Origin: Branchiostoma floridae
Taxonomy: Eukaryota; Chordata; Leptocardii; Amphioxiformes; Branchiostomatidae
NCBI RefSeq assembly: GCF_000003815.2
Contig: NC_049991.1
Location: forward strand, 12,754,470-12,818,469
Reading direction: 5' to 3'
Length of the DNA: 64,000 nucleotides
Positions 1 to 14,500 of the stretch are shown piece after piece (position 1 is the stretch's first letter; each line of letters opens with the position of its first letter). The translations under genes were made by a program, and so were the position numbers. The notes beneath the pieces are model-generated. The model worked only from the letters and a program-made list of their open reading frames with translations, did not search any database and had not been told where the DNA came from.

Positions 1-179
1 TATCCAGGCCTTATGTATTAGATATTTGCGGACACAAATGTTGTGACACATATTTTATGAACAATGGTGCCTGCTACAGTAGTTGGTGTAGATTTGATAT
101 TGAGGAATTCCAATTTTTTTTGATACCAGGTGACCCTGACACAAACTCACATAGACTGAGAGTTGCCTTTAATGATATC

Positions 180-185
180 TTTATT
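180..185 (-). terminator. Probable poly(A) signal AATAAA of the giant gene
   Basis: AATAAA on the minus strand, about 120 nt past the candidate stop TGA at 307-305. That stop follows a strong acceptor (tttctttttcag) whose exon edge is 310. If right, the gene ends inside the window. An alternative acceptor with exon edge 355 also reaches a stop quickly. Confidence 0.5.
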
Positions 186-304
186 AGCCGTACAAAATAC
201 ACATTGATAACATCTGCAGAAATTCTTTAGCCTTTCAACAGCAAAATTATTTGAAGACGTGTTGTTCAAAACTGTCCTGAGATTGTGTGATCGACATTTA
301 CTCT

Positions 305-3300
305 TCAAGGCTGAAAAAGAAAGACATTTCAATGAAGAAAGTGATGGTACATGTACTACAAAAAGAAAGCAACAATGAAAATCAATGTTTATCTAAACAG
401 AACATGATATGCATGACAGAAAATGGCCAACAAGATGAAATATACTGTGGTTGTAAATTCTTGAGTTTATGAGGGTGCACATGGGCACTATAACTTACCT
501 CACAGACGACGGGGCTGCCCTTGGTGTTGTAGAAGACAGCCTGGCAGCTACCACAGTAGTTGGGGACGCAGACGGCGCCGGGGTAGGCCGGACACGTGGT
601 ATACCGACAGGGGTCGACAAAGCACTCCACAAGGGGCTCACCATTAGGGCATGTCTCTGTGAACAGGGAGGGGAACAGAGTAATGGTAAAGAGGATTCAG
701 TTACTCTGTACAGTACAGCAAATTTATCATTCAGGTTCACTTTCTGTCATATATATGATTGTACAAATCAAGCAGCATTTGTTTTTTCAATGTTTGAAAT
801 CAATGTTTTAAAATTGGAGCATATCATGCTGTTATAAAATATACTTTTTTTAGCCAAATCCTTCACACTTTCAATCAAATGAGGAAAAGGATGAAAACAA
901 TGAATTATTGCAATCAAAATATGGAGTTTGATATCTAGGAAATTGACATTGCATTCAGCCTTAGCATTTCCAATGAAGTGCTCTTTTTTTACAGCAATAT
1001 TTCCTTGTTAAGAGAATATTTTCTGCTATTGAAATAGGGAGTTATGTTGTAGTAGCCTATGTGACTCACCAGGCTCAGGTGTTGTGTAGGGGACAGTTGT
1101 GGTCTCAGTAGTCTGCCATGGGCACACTTGGTCCCTGGGGCACTGCCACTCACCCTTCTTACAGGTGCTGCAAACACAGAATTATGGTACAGCCATTGAA
1201 GGTATATATCAAAAAGGTGCTTAGTATAATTTTTCCACAGTGATAAGATACTCATCTTTTAACCAGTACAGTTTAATTGATTGTTAAGTTTAAGTATAAG
1301 TATATCTGTTTTACATACATAGTGCTGGCATGGTTTTCTGACAAATAAAATACAAGACTTATACAGTCATAAACATGTAGTAGTATGCAGTTCCAGTGCA
1401 TGTACTTACCAGTCCTTATCAGTCTCACCATGGCGGAACTTCTCCCCAGTAATGGGGCTGTAGCAGAACTCTGCAAAAAAATACTCCATTTAAACAAAAT
1501 ATATCCAGCTTAAGGTCGGCATGAGCAATACAAGGTAACCTGGGTATCATCCGATTCCTACAGGGGCTACTTGCACTCGCTACCCTAAAAAAGTCTATGG
1601 GGTAACGAGTTCAAAGAGGCCTGGTAGAGATTGAGAAACTTCAATTTTTCAAACATATCTTTAAAAGTTTGCACAGAAGGCCTACTAACTTAAAGGTTCA
1701 TTGATGTCACATTCTTTTTTAAACTGTAAAAAATTACAATGTTTGTCATAAAGTTTAAGTGAAAGTAAAGGTATTGTACTGAGGATATAGTAAGAACACT
1801 TACTCTCACTGCAACCCTTGCGGGTACAGGAAACACGGCCGTTGGTGCAGGTACTGCAGAGGAGGAAAAAAACAATATTTTAGAAAAGGTGGCACAGATG
1901 TATTCTATCAACATTGAATAAAAATCGAGTATGTGAATGCAGGTGCATTCAAGTCAATCAATGATCTGTGCTTTTATATTATAATAATTGCAATTCAAAT
2001 CATGTGTAAAGCAAACTCTCACCACTTGTTGCAGCCCTGGAAGAACCTCTGGCCACTGTAGTACACACAGCCATCAACAGTGCAGGTTTCCTGGGGCTCT
2101 GTGGGAACATGGAACAGATGCCTCATCTATGACTATCCTGAGGGAATAACTTTGATACCTGATATTTTCTTCGTATCAACATCAGAATTAAGTCAACATT
2201 TTGACTGGTGTGGTAAGAATTAAGTCAACATTTTCACTGGTGTGGTAATTTCATCTAAAACCTAACATTGGCATTGACTTCATAAAGTCTCAAAGTCTCA
2301 TTGTTTTGGTATCTAATCTAGCATCTTTCATCTGATGATCAGCAATAATACATTTTGGATCCCACTTGTCACACAAATAAATCAATGACCAAAAACCTAC
2401 TGAATGGTGGCATATGGTGATGGATTAGGGAATTGTAATGAAACGTTATACCCACCAGTTATCTTCCTGGTGCGGGGGATGGGCTTGGTGGTGATGGGGG
2501 TGGGGCGGCACATCCTCTTAGTGCACATCCATTCGCCGTCCGGTGCACACTTGCTGCATTGAAAAAAAACTTATAGTTGATAAATCCGGCACCTTTAACC
2601 TTCTATCTGCTGAATGTCACATATGGCAAATGCAATGACAAAAGACTGCTGAACTATCTGTCAGGCACTTTTGTAACAGTAACACAAAGGTTAGATTATA
2701 AACAAATGAAAAGTGCACAGCTGGTTCTTCTTGTCAGAATTTATTCTCATCATTTCACTTTTCATTGTAACCTTCTCTGATATTTTGACACCGCACTAAT
2801 CCAATTTTGCATGTAGCAACATTTAGCAGCAATTTTATCTGTCAATGATGCCTGCAAATGATTGATTGATGAAATGGATGTATGGCTAGAATGGGCATCA
2901 AATTTTCATTGAATGATGGTATATGTATGACAGACTCCTTGATTATGTTACTCACCACTTGTTGCAGTCAACACGGGCAGACTGCTTGGGCCTGTAGACC
3001 ACACCAGTGAAGGGGTGGTAGCACTTGTCTGTGGGGCAGGTCTTCTTGGTGCACAGGGTCACACCATCCTTGCAGATGCTGAGATTTAAAAAATGGGGAG
3101 GAGGGCAAGGAGTATGAAATATTGTTTTGTATTCATCTATTCAGTTTTCCAGAAAGAAAAATTTTGAGAGGAGCCGGCAACAGGAATTTCCTCTGCAAGG
3201 CCAGCTCCTTTATCTATGGATTCTACCAAGTTGAACACAGATGACTTTTCATTTGAAACTTTGCTTTTTGTCATGATATTCACCCAAGTAAAAAGAAAGA

Positions 3301-5529
3301 TATGACAAAACTTTAAAAAGAAAGTTGATTGACTGAAGTTACATCTGAATGAAAAAATTCTGACCCTCATCAAATGAGCTTGATAACAGGTGGTTGGTAA
3401 ACATAAAAAGATGTTGTGTTGAAAATTCAGGTACATACCACTGGTTACACCTGACAAAGAACTCCTGGCCAGGCTGGTAGTAGGTGCCATTGACGTAACA
3501 CTGGGTCACTGCATAGAAAATGTAATGTAAGGCTTAATCGACTTGCTGCAACAATCTCTCACACGACTATGAATACTATATCAAATTCCATTAATTTCTA
3601 CATATGGAACAGCGTCCTTGCTGTATCTGCACTCTAAACAGTTGATTATATATATATATATTGTTATTTGATATATTCATGAATTGGTTTTTATTATTTG
3701 GCACACTGAACATATTACCAATGTGACATGATAAAGCTGTCCTTACCAGGGGTGGTGTAGGGGGTCCTGCACTCCCTCTCCTCCTTGCACTTAAGCTGGC
3801 CCTCGATGCACTTGCTGGAAGAGATAGGACAAAGACTTGCTCAATGGTTCATCATAAATGTTTATCATTCATTATTTACTGAGCATATAGTACATACTGT
3901 ACAAACTAAGACTGCCCCTATGGCTACCTGAGCTATGGGGCTGATGGATAAATGGATGGACTGTAGTTTAACATATATCAAGTGTCTGTAGGCTTCTCAT
4001 TCATAGAACTCTGTTTGCAGTCACAATATCTAGTAGCATTTTGAAAGATTCCATTGTATGCATGTTGTGTTTCATAGCCCGTGACCTACCAGGACTTGCA
4101 CTGCACAGAGATCCTCTCCTCCTCATAGACCTTCTCACCAGTAGTGGGGTGGAAGCACACATCTGGTGGGGAAATAAGACATTTACCTAACCTTTATGTA
4201 CTAAGTCACTCATGTTTTATTTCTTCATGATATATCAAATGTCTTAAACCTTTGGATGCATTTTGTTCTACCTTAAAAGTGCTTTAGACAGAATTGCAGA
4301 ATGTTAGCGAGTTAACGACAAAGGAGACAGATGCTCACCACGGGGGCACTTCTTTGTCCTGTCCTCACAAGTGTACTCTCCGTCCTTGCAGATGCTGAAA
4401 TAAAGAAAAGATAAAGTTGATTTAAGGTATGATCCTAGTCAGACTAAGGACTTCTGGGGATGTCTTGGAAATGCTACTTAGTATTATCTATGGCTCTTGA
4501 TATTTTTTCTGTAAAATACTTTTAATAACTGGAACTACAGATCAAGCTCTGGTGAAGAATAAACTATGAGAACAACATAATGGGACATGTTTTCAATAAC
4601 ACTTCACATACCACTGGCGGCAGCCATAGAAGAACTTCTGGCCAGACTGGAAGGTGAAGTCCTTGATCTTGCAGGATTTCTCAGGGGTAGTCTCTGGAAA
4701 AGGTTAAACAACAACTTCAGTCCTTAACTTCCAGCTTTTCAAAAAAATGAGTGTTTATATATGAAATAGCCAGACTTTATCAAAGTTTTCAAACTTGGCA
4801 CATTGCAAATCTGATACATGATGATAAAATGGCAGGTGGTCGGTCTACGTCTGTAGTGTTTCAATGTAATGGTGCTTGGAAGGGTAGCGGTTACAGTTGA
4901 AAGGTACTAGTGACTAATGGTTACTCACCTGGGGTGCAGGGCTTTGCAGGGCAGGCTGGGAAGCCTTCGCGGCAGACACTGAAGAAAAGAAGGGAAAGAA
5001 TAGTTAAAAAGAACAAGTACAACTCAAGGATGGATCACAGAAATCAATTTGAAATTTTCATTCAACTCCATGCTATTTTAGCTTGTGCTACTTACCACTC
5101 GTTGCAGCCATCATAGAAGGTCTCGCCCTCATAGTAAGTCTGGCCCTTCACAACACAGGTAGTGGGCACGTAGGGGGTGGCTATGGGGGAGAGCAAAACC
5201 TGAATTACAATTCTCTGACTGACAAATCTGAGACAACATTAAAACCATGCAGTTTATTTCTCCATGTCTGTAAATTTCCAGCTACATAATTTGGTATTCT
5301 AATATCCAAAGATTCCAAAGTACATACTCATGGTGGGCTCATAGGTGGTAGTCTGGGCGGTGGTGGTCTCACAGAACTCCTGCTGGGAGCACTTCCAGCG
5401 ACCCTCACTGCAGGTGCTGTGAAGGGAAAGTCAAAAGGCATCAATGTCGCATCTACAAATCCTGTCAATGAATGAAGTAATATTTCACAGAAACACACAC
5501 ACACAAACACACACATACACACACATACA

Positions 5530-5570
<41 letters not shown>

Positions 5571-8500
5571 ACAATAAAAAACACATTAAACTCATAGTTT
5601 TAAGAATTACTTTTAAAAAGACTTGAAAACCTACCACTCCTCGCACTGCTTGGTCATGACTTCACCCTCCTTGTACTGAACCCCGGTGTCAGGATGCCAG
5701 CAGAAGCCTTACAAAAAATGATAGAACCTCACTGTTTATTGTGCTAAGTAGGATATTTGTGAAGTATATCTTACTGATAGAAAAAATTATGAAATGATGA
5801 TAATACAATAATGCATAAATACAGTATGTTTTGATTTTTGCTGTAAAGCAGGGCTTGTCTTTTGAATACAGAAAATATAGATATTATAATTGTACATCAA
5901 GAGATAAAAGTGTAGGAATTACTTACTAGGCACACACATCATCAGAGTACAGGCAGCAGAACCATCCCTTCCGCACATGCTGTGGATGGAAGGAAAACCA
6001 GCTCATCATCAATACTAGTATTTAGATCTGACCATTAAACAATGTATATGACACAAAGAGGTAAATTCTTCCAAAAAATGGGAAATAGGACTGAACGCAT
6101 CCTGACGTATCAGATCTAGACAAAAGAGAATATTTCAGACTATAGCCTAGTGATGGTAAAGCCTTCCCGAGCATACTCACCAGGTGTTACACTGGTCATA
6201 GTAAGACTGGCCAGGCCTGTAGAAGAAGCCGTCGACCTCACACATAGGTGTGGGCACCTCACAGTCCTCACGCTGGTAACACTCCATGCGGCCAGACTTG
6301 CAAGTGCTGGAAAACAAAACAAATTCTAATCACTAAAAACCACAAGACCATAGCATGTCCAGGTCAAAAGATACAAGAAATAGAATTTCTGTTGGAGTAC
6401 CAAGGTCACACACCAGGGGGCCCAAAATTGACCTTGGCCTTCATCTTCCCAACCCCTACCCACACCCGTATTATCATTTTAATACATCTAGAGGTTCTAT
6501 AGTTATGCTGATCACAAATATCTGGAAACACAGACAAACAGACACGCCATATACTACACCTCCATTTTTCATGGAGGTAATAATTAAGTCAGTATTGTGG
6601 TTTTAAAAGTTGTACATTGTTTACTAGGTTTAGCTCATAAATTAAAGAAAAAAGGAAATGTTTAAGATAACCATCCATGCATCCATCTCTTCTCACTGTA
6701 TACTTACCATTCCTTGCAGTCCTTGGTGATAGTTTGACCTTCCTGGATCCTAGAGCCGGTCATCGGGCAGTAGCAGACATCTACATATACAACCAACATG
6801 TCATAGTTATAATCTTACTGTCTTCATGTACATGTAAGAATATACTAGTTAACAGATACTCATTATAGCTGAAGAAAACGTAATGTTATAACTGTAATAA
6901 ACATTAAATTTGGCAAGTTATGATTTTCTCAGTTTGAAAGATAGACCTTGTAAAATGTGGTCTTACCGCTAAGGCATGCCATTTCAGTACAGGATGGTCC
7001 ATAAGGAGTGCAAGTACTGAAAGATGCAAGAAGAAGTACAAACCATAAATGCTTATAGAATTGGCCTTACCTTGAGGGCATCCCTTAAGGGTACACCTTC
7101 CTCCATAAGGAGTGCAAGTACTGGAAGATGCAAGAAAAGTTGTGTCTTATATCTTATCTTCTTAGGCATGGAAGCTTACTATACAAAATGACATTGGATG
7201 TTTTCATGTCTGTTTCTGAGCAGATATTGACCCTATTTTCTCAACATCATTGATCTTGTGAATTCTTACAGCTGCTATAAATAAAGTAGATTCGTCATCC
7301 AATGGATAGAAAGGATAGCAATAGCTCTTAAATGATGTTATTCACTCAATAAACAAGTACTACCAGCAAGAGAAAATTTTCAACATGACTCTGTCCTTGG
7401 TGCTGAATATCTGGAGGTGACAACAGCTTTCCCGTAACCCAAAATTACAGCATGACTGTGCTAAAGTTGGTGACATACAATACTTACCACCTGTTGCAGT
7501 CATCGTAGTAGGTCTCTCCAACCTGGAAAGTGATGCCCTTAATCTCACACTGGGAGTACACTGTGGACAATGGAGGAAAGTCAGAGTTATGTCTGATCAC
7601 TTTTTAATGATTGAAGGTAAAAACGACTTGTATACCATAGGGCATAGATATTCAGACAATCAGAAGTTGTTATCAAAGGTAAGAAGGTAATGGTTAGCAT
7701 TTTCTATGTACAACTACTTTCACCCTTTGTTGTGGTTTTTACTTTTATTACAGCAACATTTGATTCAATTCTACGCAGCAATACAAGGAAATGCATATTT
7801 GATGAGTGGCACTGACCAGGGGTGGTGGGCTCAACAGTGGTGGGCTCAGCAGTGGTGGTCATCTGGCAGTCCTCCTGTGGGATACAGGCCCACTTGCTGT
7901 CCTGGCACATGCTGGGATAGAGGGAGAGCAACCTTCACTCTACATTCTGAATACTAGCCACATGTTACACAATATAGGTTAACCCAAATTAGTAAGAGTA
8001 TACATCACATCTTAATCATGTTAGTACCCCTCACTCAAATAGATGGTGATACAGATACCATGGATATAATAATTCCAATTACGCTTTGTCTCTCTACAAT
8101 TTCTTTTAAACACAAACATTCATGCATGGCTAAATGTTATATGAATGTGATGTGAAGCTGTTAATATTATGTCATATCAATAGTAACTCAAAACAAAATT
8201 TAAGACATTTTCTAAAACAGGATTAATGCTGTTATTGTTAAGATACAGGTTTCTTTTATGAAAAAACAAAGGTTTTCTTATAAAAGTCAAGTGAACTTGG
8301 ACTGACCATTCCTGGCACTGGTGTGTGCAGACCTCTCCTGGCTGGTACTTGATGCCAGTGGTGGGGTGGTAGCAGACATCTGTGGGAAGACATGGCAGAG
8401 TTACTTAGCGCTGTTCAAAGATAGTTCAGGAGTGGAGGTGAACAGTGCTCCTCCATCGTAAACCACCACAATCATGAAGAAAATAACCTTGATCAGTTTC

Positions 8501-11500
8501 AGCAATGTTGTAACTCACCACTGGTGGTGCAGGGCAGGATGGTGCACATGGTCACTCCCTGGTCACAGATACTGCAGGAAAAAAATGTGATTATAGTTTC
8601 CAATTGAAAATGATTGTCTATTTGTATTATTCTTCAACTGTTAATGGACGTCTGCAGTAGTAACAATTCTCAAAAAGGGGTTTGCAACTTTAAAAAGGTT
8701 TTTTTAGGACATAGTATGTAATGTAGAAAAAAAGTCTGGAAGTAACCAGTATGTCTGTACCCACCACTTGTTGCACTCCTGGTAGAAGGTCTCACCCTGC
8801 TTGTAGACGAAGCCATCAACAATGCAGGAATCCTCAGCAACAAACTTGCGGGCTGAAATAAGATGATTGTAATGAATAAATAGTTTGAAACGCTAGAAGC
8901 AGATCAATCTTATATCTAATCTGCCCTGTCATTGACTTGGCTATCCATTATAATGGTTGCTGAATTTTTTGTATGGTCATGTTTTTCTTTTGCATAAATA
9001 CTATACAATGTACCCGGTATTTTGAACAAGATGGGTGGTGCTACAGAATTTGGTCTATTGTCAATGAGTAATCTCCTGAATAAAAGATGTGAAGAAGCAA
9101 TCTTATCTCATCAGAACTATTATGTCAAGCCTGAGGATAAGCTATGAGTTACGTACTGATGTAAGGGGTGCAGTCGGGGGTGGTTCCCTTGGTAACAGTG
9201 CCGTGGATCTCATCTCCCTGGGGGGTGACGCAGTAGCAGATCCTCAGGTCGATGTTGCACTGGATGGGGTAGAAGGTGCCGTCGGGCTTGCAGCGGGGGC
9301 GCACAGTCCTGAACACCTGCAGAATTACATGGCAAATACAGTAGAAGACAGTTAATTGCACAATGGATTACCACACACTTCTGTTAATTGCATGGAATCT
9401 AAAATCCCGTGGTGGTGCGGTTCAGTTGGATAACTAATTGCTTTGTTGCACCACCGGGATAAATGCACGAAATATACTGGCAAATGGCTTCTACTGTATA
9501 AAAACATTGTTATTCAAACAAGTTTCATTCCAATCGTAGGAATGATATTTGGTGATGTTCTCAAAAGCTTTTTGTCTAGTTCATTCATGGATGAATGGGG
9601 AAATAAAAAACTACATTGTTAGCAAAAGTCTAATTGAGTTCAAAACTTGGTGTTGAATGTCCAGCATGCTGATACATAAAAATGTATGTATAAGTCTTCA
9701 CAAAACGAACCTGAGGAAGAGTCTCAAAAATCTCCAGCTGGTCCCAGCAGTCCAGGTAAGGGGAGGTGGTGGTGTACTCGGTGGTCTGGGTGTACTCTGT
9801 GGTGGTCTGGGGAGTGTACTCGGTGGTGGTCTCAGGGGTGTACTCAGTAGTGGTCTGGGGAGTGTACTCAGTAGTGGTCTCGGGGGTGTACTCAGTGGTG
9901 GTGTAAGGGGTGTACTCTGGAAAGTGGTACATACAAGATGACTGACAAATCTTATGAACTAATATCAATGGTAAGTAACTTTATGCTCATGTTCACTTAC
10001 TATACTGGGGTTAATGAAATTTTGCTCATCAATACATCTCCATCTTAAAACCTTAAAGTCCATAGTTTGATAGCTTGATGATAGAGAACTATAATTGCGG
10101 AAAAAAACAATTTATGAACATTTCTTAACACGTTATACATTATGTCAAAGATATCATTTATGACTGCTCAGTACTGCTTTACAAGTTTACAAAAATACAC
10201 TGAATGAGATGATCTATGATTATGCAGAGTATGATAATGCAGTGTAGTACCAGTGGTGGTGGCGTAGACAAAAGAGCAGTCGGGGATGTCGACACCGAAG
10301 ACACGGGTGCCGGGGATCTCGTAGCCCTTGGGGGTGGCACAGAAGCAGTACCCGTAGGTGTCGTGGCACTGCAGGGGGGCGTAGCTGCCGTCGGGCTCAC
10401 ACATGGGCAGGAAGTGTCCGGGGCTGGGGATGTACTGCCTCTGCTGGATCACACAGGGGGTGGGGGAGCAGGTCTCGCACACACACTGGGGGGTGGGGGT
10501 GGTGCACTCCTCACCCTGGCAGAGGGAGGGGTCGGGACACTCCTCACACACGCAGGGGGTGGGGGTAGGGAAGGGGGTGGTGCACTCCTCTCCCTCACAT
10601 GGGGTGGGGGTGGTGCATTCCTCTCCCTCACATGGGGTGGGGGTGGTGGTAGGGTAGGGGGTGGTGCATTCCTCACCCTGACAGGGGTAGGGGGTGGTAC
10701 ATTCCTCACCCTCACAGGGGTAGGTGGTGGTGCACTCCTCTCCAACACAAGGGGTAGGGGTAGTTGTGGCTGGAGAGACAGAAGAAAGAAACGCTGTAAT
10801 TTATCTTTGACTTTCACGAAACAAACTAATCCTTTGCTTAGATAAATGTTGAGTAACAAAGTGAACATACATGCACATACATGTAAACCAGTGGCAACCC
10901 CCACATTACCTTTATGCCCAAACTATATATACTTATACTGTATCTATGATATATAGCCACAGTAGCTTCAGCTACTTATGTCTACTTACTCATCCAGTAA
11001 GTGTCACAGTCAGGCACGGTCCTCTGCTCGTAGACCTGGAACATGGACTCCCTGTACATGACACCCTTGACGGGGTGGACACAGTAGCACACATCCTCCT
11101 GGCACTGCAGGGGCTCAAAGGTGCCCTCCTCCGTGCACTTGGGAGTGAACTTGCCACGGCTGTACTCCCTCATCTCCCAGCACTTAGGGTCTGAGAATCA
11201 AAGAAACATGACCAATGAAGTTGTCTGAATCTAAAAATGCATGGTAACTTATTTGCTGTTTTGTTATGTTGATTTGCTTGCTGTTATACATCCAAGGGGG
11301 GAAACAGGAAATTAGGAAATATTTGTATCTCAATTAAGGTTCTTCAACACTACTTGTAAACAGACAGCTTTGAATTCACTCATGTTTGTGGTTATTCTGA
11401 TACAGCTAAATTTCCTTCTTGTATTTTAAATGCTTTAGATGGGCTGTCAAAGTTGATCAGAACTTCTGTATTTCTTTCCAGCTACCAATGGACACAAAAT

Positions 11501-14500
11501 TTAACACTTGTTGATACTTACAGGGAGTGGTCTGGGTGTACTCTGTGGTTGTAGCAGTGTACTCGGTGGTAGTGGCAGTGTACTCAGTGGTGGTCTGAGG
11601 GGTGTACTCAGTGGTGGTGTAAGGGGTGTACTCGGTGGTGGCTGTTTCAGAAAAAAAGGAAGTTAGTCCGGCATTCCATATAACGGCCTCATGGCTTGCT
11701 GAACAACTCAGTTTATGTAACACGAATTCACAATTTTGTTATTGTTGATTGGTGTAAGGGGTGTACTCGGTGCCGGCTGTTCCAGAAAAAAAGATCAGAA
11801 GTTGATTTGCCATTCCACATAATGGCCACATGGTTTGACGAACAACTCAGTTGATGTAACACAAATTCGCATTTTTTTTTTAAATCTTGATTCTTAGACA
11901 GAACGCTTGTTTATGACATTTGCTTCGAGATGGTTACCATCTAGCTTGATGAATAACTGTTACAGTTCTACGTACAAACATTTGCCAAGGTTTAGGATTG
12001 TGTTCTTACTGCAAAAGCGCCAACTAAATCGGCTACATATAGTGGCAAGAAGCAGAACTCCAGTTCGAAGCACTGAGGAAGATGTCTGACAGACATCAAA
12101 ATGTCAGCACGTGAGAGACATTCTGGTTGTACAAAAGTAATCTCCAATAATTCCTATGTTCTACCAAGCTGATGAAATTATTTTGGGAAGTTCTGCGTAC
12201 TGTAGGTGGTGCAGTCAGGAGTGCCCTGTCTGAAGTGCCTGACGGTTCCCCTGATCTGGAAGCCGCGGGGGTCCACACAGTGGCAGTACTTGGTGGTGGG
12301 GTCACACTGCAGGGGGGCAAAGGTGCCGTCAGCCAGGCAGGTGGGGGTGTAGTGGCGGGGCTGGTTCCTCACCACCTGCAGGAGCTTCAGGCATGGGGGC
12401 ACCTCGTAGTCAGGGTACTCAGTGGTGGGGGTGGGGGTGGCTGAGGGAACAAGATGGCAGATAACGTCATTAAAACTAATTATCAATAAGAAATCTGAGA
12501 AAAACACTTTTTTCTGAGAATTAAGACTTAGTAACGGTAAGTTTAATGGGCACTAAAATAAGGTTCTTAATCTTTACAGTTCTTCATTTACCTTATCTCC
12601 TCCTCAACATATCAATTATTTGCACTCTCGTTTCAGAAAAAAAACGTGTTCTTGCTGTAGAAACTGGAGCAACTGATCTCCCAGGTCGTAGGTCGCATCT
12701 AATTAAATGCTTTGACCTTTGCCCAAACCTTCCCCATTACTAATTTGATTTCCCTACAGGAAGTAGTTTTGGCTTGGTTTGGTTATACAGATCTCCATTT
12801 GTGACTGATATGTCACTATTCTTCCTGGAGTCCAGGTGATTTGTGGAGAATCACCAATTCTACACGGAAGGATTTGCACCATCTCACACCGCACCATCGC
12901 ACGTGTGGGAGTTCTTTAACGTGCCTGGGGTATGGCTCTCCCCATACACGGGACCTCCATTTAACGTCCTATCCGAGGGACGGCCCTAGTCGAAGCTAGG
13001 TACTCATTTTCACCTGAGTAAAGTGAGGAAAGTCGTGTAAAGTGCCTTTCCCAAGGGCACAAGATCGGTGACACGGCAGCCGGATTCAAACCCACAACCT
13101 CTCGGTCACGGGCCGAACATGCTGCCGCTGCGCCATGCGGTCCCACAGATGTACACAGTAGTTAGTACACTGTTTCTGTATAAGAGTTTACCTATAGATA
13201 AGGCAATGTTTTTCACTATTTTCTACACACCATAGATGTACTCCTCGCAGTTGGGCTTCTCCTCCCAGGAGCGGACCAGAGTCTCGGGGATGATGGTGCC
13301 CTCGGTGGGGGTGACACAGTAGCAGTAGCGGCTGGTCTTGTCACACTGCAGAGGCTCGAAGGTGCCGTCCTTCTGACAGGTGGGCTTGGTCTGGCTGCGG
13401 CTGCGCAGCTCGTAGCACAGAGGGGAGGGGGTCCCAGTGGTGGTGTACTCGGTGGTGTAGGGGGTCACTGGGGTGGTGGTCTCTGTAAAAGCATATAGAA
13501 TGTTTATTGTAATTCTCATAAAACTTCAACATAAAACCATATTAATAGAATGAGTTTTCAAAGCAATGGATTTAGTAAAAAAAACTGTGATACAACAAGA
13601 CCATAGCATATCCAGGTCAAAGGATACAAAAAATGGTATTTCTGCTGCAGTACCAAAGTCACATACCAGTGGGCCCAAAATTGGTCTTGACCTTCATCTT
13701 CCCAACACCTACTCACATACCAAATATCATCTGTAATCCATTCAGAAGTTCTTGAGTTATGCTGACTACAAAAATCTGGAAACACAGACAGACCAAGGAG
13801 CTTTTATCAGGCTGATAAAAGCTCATTGGACAGCGCACAGACAGGCACACCCACAGTTATTCTACATTTTTCATGGAGATGATTTAATAGTTATATCTAT
13901 CTTCTGCTGCTCTGACTTTGAGTGTTCCTTCTCATTTGCAACAATATCGGATATGCATAGTGCTGCCAGTCTGTTGCTGTTATCAAAGAGTTGACCATGA
14001 ACATACCGAAGAAGGGGGTGCAGTCAGGCAGGCCTTGGCTGACGTGCTGCTCGGTGCCCTTGATCATGTAACCCTCCTGGTCCACACAGAAGCAGTAGCC
14101 GTTGGCGTGGCACTGGGTGGGGTGGTAGGACCCATCAGCCTGGCGGGTTGGCGGAAACGGCTGCCCGGTCGGTCGGCGGAAACCGCTGCCCGGTCCGGTC
14201 CGGAGGTTAGTTTTGGGGGTTTCGGGTATTGCATACAGCAGTGTAAGTGAAGTAAACAAAATGCCTGCTTAAATATTCCATAACGGTTGTTAGATGTTGC
14301 TACATGTTCAAAGGAAGCTGGCCAAATTACTTATCTTTAAAAAAAAAATTAATTTGACATTTCTTGGTAAGATTGTCCCATCCCCAGCTGCTACTTAGAA
14401 CGTCCCCCAGTACAGAACATCAGAAGTTCGCTACGTCAAGGTTGGTCAGAGTGGCGGGTCTTTGATCTAGTATCATATGTACCGCGGGCGCCGGCGACAA

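Larger units (their letters stand above)
1070..8852 (-). other. VWC-like block 2: thirteen cysteine modules
   Basis: Exons in gene order: 8765-8852, 8519-8571, 8307-8379, 7817-7911, 7488-7560, 7071-7120 or 6967-7016 (alternatives), 6708-6780, 6181-6306, 5927-5979, 5635-5707, 5328-5416, 5096-5180, 4929-4978, 4612-4693, 4339-4394, 4090-4162, 3747-3814, 3439-3508, 2956-3078, 2456-2553, 2023-2098, 1804-1853, 1410-1470, 1070-1167. The exons alternate strictly between phase 1-2 and phase 2-1, except 6181-6306 and 2956-3078, which fuse two half-modules. Two sub-types alternate in several places: one starting C(Y/F/W)xPxTG, the other CxVxGxxYxxG. Short Thr/Pro linkers occur at 7817-7911, 5328-5416, 2456-2553 and 1070-1167. 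Confidence 0.85.

Noticed and set aside
1-115. The minus strand near 75-100 reads IYTNYCSRHHCS, resembling CVPNYCGSC of exon 499-656
   Set aside because: Only about 13 bases match, there is no acceptor, and the frame stops at once; chance or a very old duplicate.
10216-10845. A 209-aa plus-strand ORF rich in Gly and Val
   Set aside because: It is the antisense shadow of the Cys/Pro repeat and Tg1 exon 10251-10769.
13082-13144. A genuine tRNA gene on the minus strand
   Set aside because: A and B boxes are present, but the acceptor stem and 3' end do not close and the sequence continues into an unrelated body, which fits a SINE.
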